Shown here piece by piece: positions 56,633 through 64,000 of a stretch of DNA of 64,000 bases (the first letter of the stretch is position 1; every line of letters starts with the position of its first letter). Where the stretch lies: contig CM033745.1 of assembly GCA_019671005.1 (NCBI GenBank), positions 37,865,834-37,929,833 of the forward strand, given 5' to 3'. The DNA comes from Hibiscus mutabilis. Lineage: Eukaryota; Streptophyta; Magnoliopsida; Malvales; Malvaceae. The notes below the pieces were generated by a model, which was not told the DNA's origin, did not search any database, and was given only the letters and a program-made list of their open reading frames with translations. The position numbers and the translations under genes were made by a program.

Positions 56633-58100
56633 ATGGAAGAAAGAATAATCAATCTAGAAAGAGGGCAGAGAGAGCTCGAGTCAAGGCTTGAAGAGGCCCA
56701 GAGAAGCCTTAGTGATCAGATTGCACAGTCACAAACTTCAATAGTATCTGACATAACGGCATTGCTGGCGAAAAGTCTCGGAAAACGAATAGAAGGAGAA
56801 AATATTCCAGAGCCAGAAGGTACCCCGGCTCACTTCAAGGTTCAACCAACTGCACCAAACCAGGCTAGGAAGATGTATATTGACCCTACAGGAATGTCTT
56901 CCAGCTTTCAAATAGGGGCACCGAGACTCAACCCCTTGATACCGAAATCTTGTATGAAGAAGAAGTGCGGACCTAAACATGGTCGAAAAAGATCGGGAAT
57001 GAGGTAGAAAGAAAGTGGGAAGAAAGATTTCGCCTCATGGAAGAAAAATTTAAAGCGTTACAATCAAATGAAGAATCAGGAAACAACGCTAGTGATCTAA
57101 GTCTAGTGTCTGATCTTGTCTTGCCACCAAAATTCAAAACGCCGGAGTTTGATAAATATGACGGAACCACATGTCCTTCTGCACACATAACGATGTATTG
57201 CAGAAAAATGGCGGCTTACCATAAAGATGAAAAGCTACCGATCCCTTTGTTTCGGGATAGTCTAACTGGAGCAGCATTACGTTGGTATACTCGGTTAAGC
57301 AAAGCAAATGTCAAGACATGGAAAGATTTGTCTAAAGCATTTTCCGAGCAATACAAACATGTAACAGACATGATCCCTAGCAGAATTATGCTAGAAAATA
57401 TGGGGCAGAAGTCCAATGAAAGCTTGCGACAATATGCCCAAAGGTGGAGAGAAGTGGCCGCCCAAATCCAGCCACCTATCCCGGAGCATGAAATCACGCC
57501 ATTATTTGTCAATACTTTGAAAGGGGCACTCTTCGATCGCCTCATCAATAACACAACACAGTGTTTCGCCGACTTGATCGGGGGTGGGAGTCTCTCGAAC
57601 TAGCAATCAAGAGCGGTAGAATTGATGGTGGGGAAGGGTCTCGAAAGTACAACAAGAGAAGTGAAGTAAACACCACCAGTACCTATACCGCCTCGAAGAA
57701 CTTCACAGTCTCACAACCCCAAGCACCTGTGGGAAAAACGCAAAATTCGAATCAAAGAGATGAAAGAGTCACCAGAAAGGATAAAGAGAGGAGAACTTTC
57801 ACTCCCCTACCGGTTTCATACTCAGAACTTTATTCCCAGTTGTATGAAGCAGACTTGGTCCGACCATACATCGTTAATCCTTTCAATCCACCCTTCCCGC
57901 CTTGGTATAATCCAAGCGCACATTGCGACTATCACGGCGGTATCCTGGACACCCCACCGAGAAGCGCCTTGCCTTCAAAAAAAGCTTGTGCAGAACTTAA
58001 TTGATTCGGGATATTGAAGTTTGAAGAACCTAAGCGTAGCCAACAACCTTTGCTAATCATGGGAACAGAGGGTAAATGCTATAGAAGAAGGTTTTACGGG
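56633..58100 (+). pseudogene. gag: Element E gag
   Basis: Start at 56633: MEERIINLERGQRELESRLEE, a coiled-coil N-terminus as in D. After a stop at 57007 the capsid frame (57037-57603) is complete: FKTPEFDKYDGTTCPSAHI, MYCRKMAAY, DSLTGAALRWYTRL, EQYKHVTDMIPSR, LKGALFDRLINNT. A frameshift near 57580 leads to LELAIKSGRIDGGEGSRKYNKR and PFPPWYNPSAHCDYHGG. Another shift near 57950 breaks the knuckle-like CDYHGG..GHPTEKR, where Arg stands in the last Cys position. The best preserved gag in the window. Confidence 0.88.
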
Positions 58101-59704
58101 AGGATAAAGGATGACGTGTCAAGTCAAGTCTCCTTTACGGTGGGTATTTCATGATTATGCATGGCTCGTATGATCAATAAAGGCATGATAATAAGGCGAA
58201 AAAGAATGTGAAAAGTATTGCGAATTCCATCGATCAAGGGCATGATATCCAAGAATGTGATGAGTTCAAGAAATTGGTGCAGTTGATAGATGGAAAACAA
58301 ATTGAATTCTTCGAGGAACCCATGGGGAAGGGATCAGACGTACACATGATGATACCCCCAAAACTAGATATAGGAAGGATAGGCCTTTCATCATCTCTCG
58401 GGGTAGGGAATGCAGGTGTCTCCCAAGGAGAAACCAGCAAGATAAATCGAAGATCGTCATTTCAGCACCATCTCCATTCCCATTCAAAGACATGCGACAA
58501 ATTCCCGGAATTATGCGCGAATATGACCATGACAGAAAAATCAAAACACGAGCAGGTAAAAGAGCTGCATTTGGAAGACCAACAAAGCCAAAATAATGTG
58601 AAGCGTTGGTGAGGCAGGCCATTTCACCGGGAGCGCCGATGTTATTCCTCGAAGCTTTGAGAGCAGCTGAAAAAGATAGGGGGAAAGAATACAGTGATTA
58701 GCCCCGCAGATATTTGGAGAAGAACCTCCCCAAAGGATAAATGAACTCCAGAATCGAGGCCCGAGGCCAAAGAATTTCTAAAGTTCTTGAGACATAGCGA
58801 GTACAAAGCGTAGTGGAACAACTACGGAAGCAACGGCCAGGATCACAGTGTTGGAATTACTCTTGAGTTGAGAGAAGCATCGGGAGACACTATTAAAAGT
58901 GCTGAATCAAACTTTTGTGCCCCATGACATTTTCAGTAACAAAACTGGACATGATAGTGGGGCATATTATCGCCTATAATCATATCACGTTTGGTGATGA
59001 TGAGATCCCGGAAGAAGGAAGGGGGTCCACTAAAGCCCTTAACATCACTACCCACTTTGCAAAGGGTATGTATTACAGGCGTACTAATCGACAACGGGTC
59101 AGCATTGAATGTCTTGCCTATGGTAACCCCGCAAAGATTACCAATAGATAGTTCGCACCTAAAGCCTTGCTACAACTCGGTAAGGGCCTTGATGGTACGC
59201 AAAAAGGAACAATGGGGAAAATTGAGATACCCCTATTGATCGGACCAAGCGAATATGTGATCGATTTTGTGGTAATGGACATAAAACCATCTTACAGTTT
59301 GCTTGTTGGGAAGACCGTGGATCCACTCCGCAGGAGTTGTCCCATCATCATTGCATCAGAAATTAAAATTTGTAGTTGAGGGCAAATTGGTCACAGTAGA
59401 GGCAGAGCATGAATTTGTTGCTTCCGTGACATCAGACACCCCCTACATTCAAAATGATGAAGAGGCTGCAGAATGCTCGTTCCGAGCATTAGAACTAGTA
59501 AATGCCACATTCGTTTCAGAGGGAAACCGGATCCCCTACCCTAGGTTATCTAATTGTACCAAGATGACCATCGCAGAAACTATGGGCCGAGGAGCCAAAT
59601 TAGGAAAAGGGTTGGGAAAGAAATTACAAGGAAACCTGAGACCTAAGAATATCATTACCAAGAAGGATCGTTTCGGGCTGGGTTACCAACCAAGTGTCCA
59701 ATGA
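58101..59704 (+). pseudogene. pol: Element E protease with G-patch
   Basis: The region after gag (HDIQECDEFKKLVQLIDGKQIEFFEE) and EFLKFLRHSEYKA precede the protease. The active site GVLIDNGSALNVLP has its Asp at 59090-59092, followed by RLPIDSSHLKPCYNSVRA, EYVIDFVVMDIKPSYS and LGRPWIHSAG in three different frames. KLKFVVEGKLVTVEAEHE and a G-patch-like segment (TMGRGAKLGKGLGKKLQG, about 59580-59640) end at 59704. At least five single-base shifts lie between 58700 and 59330. Confidence 0.85.
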
Positions 59705-60251
59705 GAAAAAAGAAGAATATAAGAGAAAAGAGGAACAAAGGAAAGCTAGATCTAAAGGAGAAGACATTCCGTGGAGGTCGATGTCCTTTCCTAGTTTAAA
59801 AGCCACTTTCATCTCCGGAGGATTCTACGGCCAGGTCAAGATATTGGAGAGACAATGAAGAAAAATGATGAACTTGGCGGGGAGGAAATGATCGAGGTAA
59901 AGCATTTGAAGGGATGTGCATCAACATGATAGTGAAGAGGACCGAGGTAGCAAAATGTTGACCAACATCCGCCCTTGCCATCCCGGGAGACACTCAATAA
60001 CTGGAGCTGCATTGATTTACTGTAGTTTTTAGGAATAGATCGGAGTAATGCTCGAATCAACCTTTTGTTTTTGCCCATAGACAGTCTCTTTCCCAATACA
60101 ATTCATTCTCATTTAATGCAGGTCGCTCATGATCGCGATATATGAATGATCTGGATCCAATCACGAGTAAGTTTGAAAGCCCTAAGGTCTCGGAGGAAAC
60201 GGAGGAGGATATGATGAAATAGAAATTGAGGTCCCGGAAGAATTAAAGAGA
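59705..60251 (+). other. Spacer between G-patch and RT of E
   Basis: No conserved domain is seen. It has the position of the spacer in D and of the intron known in Ogre elements; splice sites could not be fixed. Confidence 0.4.
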
Positions 60252-61345
60252 ATGGTGGACAACGAAGAAAGGCGATTATGCCCCACCAAGAAGAAACAAA
60301 ATTGTCAACTTAGGGATGAAGAAACGAGAAGAGAAATAAAAATAGGAACGACGATTTCCTCAAAAACCAAGCATGAACTGATAGCCCCGCTTCAAGAATT
60401 CAAGGATGTCTTCGCTGGACTTATCAAGATATGCCAGGATTAAATACCGACATAGTGGTGCACAAATTGCCAACAAAGTCGGAGTGCAAAACCAATCTGA
60501 AGAAAAACTTCGGAGAATGAGACCGGATATGTTGTTAAAGATCCGAGAAGAAGTGAAAAAGCAATTTGATGCTGGATTCTTGGAAGTAGCCAAATACCCG
60601 AGTGGGTTGCAAACATTGTACCAGTACCAAAGAAAGACGGAAAGTTCGTATGTGTGTAGATTATAGGGATGCAATCGAGCTAGCCCAAAAGACAACTTCC
60701 CTTTGCCACATATTAACACGCTGGTTGACAACACCGCAGGACATTCATGGTTTTCCTTTATGGATGGCTTCTCAGGATACAACCAGATAAAGATGGATCC
60801 TAACGACATGGAGAAAACCACATTCATAACCATGTGGGGCACTTTTTGTTACCAAGTAATGCCATTTGGGCTAAAGAATGCATGGGCAACGTACCAAAGA
60901 GCAATGGTGACTCTTTTCCATGACATGATGCACAAAGAAATAGAAGTATACGTCGATGATATGATTGCCAAATCTCGAACAGAGGAAGAGCACCTACAGA
61001 ACTTAAAGAAACTATTCCAAAGACTACGGAAGTACCAACTAAGGCTCAATCCTGCCAAGTGTACCTTCGCCGTTACTTCTGGAAAACTCCTAGGGTTTGT
61101 AGTAAGCAGAAGAGGGATTGAGATTGATCCCGATAAAGTGAAAGCCATCCAGGACCTTTCACCACCACCCCGCACATAAAAGGAAGTTCGCGGTTTCCTA
61201 GGGAGGCTGAATTATATCTCTCGTTTCATTTCCCAATTAACCAATCAATGCGACCCGGTCTTGGACTTCTTAGAAAGAATAATTCTGCAGGCGTGTGGGA
61301 TGAAGAATGTCAAAAGGCCCTAGAAAAGATCAAAAAGTACGACAA
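60252..61345 (+). pseudogene. pol: Element E reverse transcriptase
   Basis: The lead-in EIKIGTTISSKTKHELIAPLQEFKDVFA is followed by shifts near 60415, 60500 and 60660. The palm then reads MCVDYRD and, from 60703, an open frame: HINTLVDNTAGHSWFSFMDGFSGYNQIKM, MPFGLKNAWATYQRAM, EIEVYVDDMIAKSRTEEEH (YVDD at 60949-60960), LRLNPAKCTFAVTSGKLLGFVVS. A stop at 61179 (TAA, Lys-rich context) is followed by VRGFLGRLNYISRFISQLT. The catalytic half is intact; the whole is not. Confidence 0.9.
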
Positions 61346-62270
61346 ATGCTCCAATTTTAGTCGCACCCCGTGCCCGGTCGACCACTAATTCTCTACCTAA
61401 CAGTCTTCGAGAATTCAATGGGATGCGTACTAGGGCAACACGATGAGTCAAGAAAGAAGGAGCAGGCCATCTATTACCTAAGCAGGAAATTCAACGATTG
61501 CGAAACACGGTACCCGCCAGTGCAGAAGCTGTGTTGCGCTCTAGTTTGGGCTACCAAGCGACTCAGGCAGTACCTGTTGTACCATACTACCTGGTTGATA
61601 TCCAAGCTAGACCCATTAAAGTTCCTAATGGAAGCGCCAGCACTAACGGGAAGGATGGCTCGATGGCAGATGCTCTTATCCAAATTCGACATCGTATATG
61701 TCAATCAAAAAGCCGTAAAAGGGAGTGCCGTAGCAGATTTCCTGGCAAGTCGTGCTTCGGATGACTATGAGGCATTGAACTTTAGTTTCCCAGACGAAGA
61801 CTTGATGTGCATTACAACCGAAGAAGAGATTTCAGATGATGTGTCATGGAAACTTTACTTCGACGGAGCCTCAACGCCTCGGACATGGGATAGGGGCGTG
61901 CTAATCTCACACGAGGGCGTATATTATCCTTTCACCAGCAGATTGGAATTCTTCTGCACAAACAATATAGCTGAATACGAAGCTTGCATCATGGGATTAA
62001 ACTCAGCCATCGAGAGAAAGGTTAAGTAACCCGAGTGTTCGGAGATTCGTCCTAGTCATTTACCAATTGCACGGGAGTGGGAAACCGAGACCCGAAGTTG
62101 GTCAAATATCACAAATTAATCCAAGAGCTCGTCAAAGAGTTCGAAAAGGTCAGCTTCAATTACCTACCCCGAGAAGAAAATCGGATGGCGGATCGTTGGC
62201 AACCTTGGCATCCATGTTTAAAACAAACACACAGGCGGAAATGAGACCCATTGAGATGCGAGACATTTGA
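61346..62270 (+). pseudogene. pol: Element E dual RNase H
   Basis: An uninterrupted frame of 220 codons from 61370 carries the first RNase H (LILYLTVFENSMGCVLGQHD; QAIYYLSRKFNDCETRYPPVQKLCCALVWATKRLRQYLLYHTTW; SKFDIVYVNQKAVKGSAVADFLA). It then carries the second, archaeal-type RNase H (WKLYFDGASTPRTWDRGVLIS; FFCTNNIAEYEACIMGLNSAIE). A shift at about 62030 separates the last motif (VFGDSS-like) and the linker (YLPREENRMADRLATLA). Dual RNase H is a Tat-lineage mark. Confidence 0.9.
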
Positions 62271-63557
62271 AAAGCCTGCTCATTGTTGTAATATACAGGA
62301 AGAGATTGACGGAAATCCATGGTACTATGATATCCGCAATATGTCAAGCTTTGAAAGTATCCGAAGGGCAAACGACAATGATGTAAAAACGCTCAAAAAA
62401 ATGGCAACGAAATATGTCATAGATGGGGAGATCTGTATAGGAAAAGTCATGATCAAACATTGCTTTGAGATGTGTGGATGCCCGGGAGGCGAAGGAAATC
62501 TTAGCCGAAGTACATGACGGGATCTGTGGGAACGACGCCAACGGGTTGTCTATAGCAGAAAAATTATGAGATACGGTTATTTCGGTTGACCATGGAGGAG
62601 ATTGCATCGATTACGCCAGAAATGCCACAAATGCCAAATTTATGCTGATAAAATTCATGCACCCCATCGCCTCTACACACCATGAATTCTTCGTGGCCTT
62701 TTCGCAGCATGGGGCATGGGCGTTATCGGGCAGATCCATCCGAAGGCCTCAATGGGCACCGTTTCATTTTGGTCGCCATAGACTACTTCACCAAATGGGT
62801 AGAGGCAGCGTCTTACGCCAATATCACCAGGACTACAGATTTGTAAGTTCTTAGGAAGGAAATTATTTGTCGATACGGATTGCGAGAGAGGATCATCACC
62901 GATAATGCTTCCAATCGAACAACAAAATGATAAAGGGCGTGTGCACTCAATTCAAAATAACACACCATAATTCCACGAGTCTATCGTCCTAAAATGAATG
63001 GAGCGTGGGCGGCAAACAAAAATATAAAGAAGATCATAGCGAAAACTACGGATACCTACAAGGATTGGCATGAGAAGTTACCTTTCGCCCTTTTCGCCTA
63101 TAGGACGTCCATTCGCACATCAACGGGGGCAACACCCTACTCCTTGGTGTATGGTACCGAAGCAGTACTCCCAATTGAGGTAGAGATTCCGTCCCTCCGA
63201 GTCTTAAACGAAGTAAAACTGGAAGAAGCTGAATGGGTGCAGGCCAGAATCGACCAGCTAAATCTCATTGACTAAAAAAGACTAAAAGCCATTTGTCATG
63301 GTCAGATGTACCAAAAGCGGATGGTTCAGGCTTACAACAAAAAGGTGCGCCCAAGAGAATTCAAAGAAGGGGATCTGGTACTCAAGAGAATCCTCCCAAT
63401 CCAGAAAGATTCTCGAGGAAAATGGATGCCCAATTGGGAAGGACCATACGTCGTAAAGAAGGCCTTCTCAGGAGGAGCCCTAATCCTAACAGAAATGGAC
63501 GGGGACGAGCTGAAAAATCCCGTAAATTCTGATGCCGTCAAGAAATACTATCTCTAA
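62271..63557 (+). pseudogene. pol: Element E integrase
   Basis: The zinc domain reads EILAEVHDGICGNDANG near 62500 (second His replaced by Asp) with KCHKCQIYADKIH in another frame. The core is split by shifts: AAWGMGVIGQIH, LVAIDYFTKWVEAASYANI, then IITDNASN (about 62900). PKMNGAWAANKN (about 62990) lies where relatives have a Glu-containing GAVEAANKN, so the catalytic Glu appears lost by a three-base deletion. From 62994 the distal part is open (FALFAYRTSIRTSTGATPYSLVYG), and the C-terminal module (WMPNWEGPYVVKKAF) ends at 63557. Confidence 0.87.
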
Positions 63558-64000
63558 AAAAATGGAGAGCTCAGGATGAAAACTCGAAACCAGGCGTCTT
63601 GAAGCAAAGGAAGGACTCGAGTTGAAAACCCGCAAAGGGCGGCTCGGGTAAGTTAAATATCGAAGAGAAGAGTATCCCCATGAGCATCATGAAGAGGAAG
63701 CTTGGGCAAAAAATTCTACACAGTTAGCGAGGATCATGTGTCATTCATATCGAAGATAATGAGAGATCTTGTATTTAACTTATACGTGTCATACCTTTCT
63801 TTCTAAGATATCTCAAAGCCCTTAATCCTAATAAAACCATGTTTTGAGCATCCATTCCTAGCCTCCTTGTCAATTCGAGTCGGATAAGATAACATAGGCT
63901 TATAATGAAACAAGAGATTTCGAAGCATTACTATGATTTAACCTTGAAAATTGCAGGTAATCAAAGAAAACGGTTAACTCCGTCCTTTAAGTTCCCTAAA
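63558..64000 (+). other. Start of the 3' non-coding region of E
   Basis: No gene is recognised. Two short stretches (about 63565-63600 and 63600-63650) repeat 'aaaactcgaa/aaaacccgcaa' wording. By analogy with D, tandem repeats may follow beyond the window. Confidence 0.45.

Larger units (their letters stand above)
23325..64000 (-). mobile_element. Element D: Ogre/Tat-type retrotransposon (5' LTR interrupted by F and E)
   Basis: D reads right to left: 5' LTR (from 41846, interrupted at 43618), tRNA-Arg primer site, leader, ORF1, gag, protease with G-patch, RT, two RNase H domains, integrase, a long 3' non-coding region with minisatellite, polypurine tract, and 3' LTR (26936-23325). The extra ORF1, the tRNA-Arg primer, the dual RNase H and the tandem repeats after integrase fit the Ogre/Tat lineage. 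S2 breaks ORF1. Its true right end must lie beyond 64000, after E and F. Confidence 0.88.
43619..64000 (-). mobile_element. Element F: Ty1/copia retrotransposon (5' LTR interrupted by E)
   Basis: It reads right to left: 5' LTR (51531-50218, interrupted), degenerate primer site, leader, gag/protease (48713), integrase, RT, RNase H (to 45433), polypurine tract, 3' LTR (45418-43619). The order protease-integrase-RT-RNase H defines copia. It inserted into the D 5' LTR (left flank ttaaa, 43614-43618). The missing ~385 bases of its 5' LTR should follow E outside the window. Many stops and a gag deletion make it inactive. Confidence 0.9.
51532..64000 (+). mobile_element. Element E: Ogre/Tat-type retrotransposon (plus strand), 3' end beyond window
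   Basis: Order: 5' LTR (51532-53393), tRNA-Arg primer site, leader with twin hairpins, ORF1, gag, protease with G-patch, RT, dual RNase H, integrase, and the start of the 3' non-coding region. It is collinear with D, shares its primer site and LTR end motifs, but the leader and most of the LTR differ, so it is a related but distinct family. It inserted in F and is therefore the youngest of the D-F-E stack. Coding frames are nonetheless broken by many small indels. Confidence 0.92.

Overview
This is nuclear DNA from a flowering plant, most likely a dicot with a large repeat-rich genome. It is AT-rich and I found no host gene, rRNA or tRNA. Essentially every base belongs to an LTR retrotransposon, and the elements are stacked inside one another. 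Target-site duplications (TSDs) and the points where one LTR stops and later resumes give the order of insertion. The layout is typical of gene-poor heterochromatin.

Layout. Element A (1-4217 plus LTR pieces; minus strand, Ty3/gypsy, chromovirus-like) is the oldest. Its 5' LTR starts at 4218 and was hit three times. S1 is a solo LTR (5195-7545, TSD ttaac). B is a solo LTR (8260-23069, TSD agtta). D is an Ogre/Tat-type element starting at 23325. B was later hit by C (9641-20312), a Tekay/Del-type chromovirus with a readable chromodomain and a nearly continuous pol. D (minus strand) was hit by S2 (37261-40567, a solo LTR of the S1 family) inside its ORF1. D was also hit by F (from 43619, Ty1/copia, minus strand) inside its 5' LTR. 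F was hit at 51532 by E (plus strand), a second Ogre/Tat-type element that runs off the end at 64000. The remaining parts of E, F, D and A should therefore follow, in that order, to the right of the window.

Genes. A keeps gag, zinc knuckles, protease and the first part of RT. C keeps gag through chromodomain with scattered stops. D and E share the same plan: a primer site matching plant tRNA-Arg, a long leader, an extra ORF1 (DUF7745-like head and coiled-coil tail), gag, protease with G-patch, RT, two RNase H domains, and integrase. F has gag fused to protease, then integrase, RT and RNase H, all broken. No element looks autonomous.

Most interesting non-coding signals: (1) twin hairpins in the E leader (53590-53699) whose stems differ by paired compensatory changes, echoed by a different hairpin pair in the D leader; (2) a diverged ~40-bp minisatellite in the D 3' non-coding region; (3) donor/acceptor-like splice signals at matching places in the LTRs of S1, S2, B and C; (4) an array of hairpin units in the F LTR whose one variable pair is better kept on the element's sense strand; (5) a phased array of GTATCGATAC palindromes in the A LTRs; (6) a CpG-dense block with a 24-bp perfect palindrome in the E LTR.
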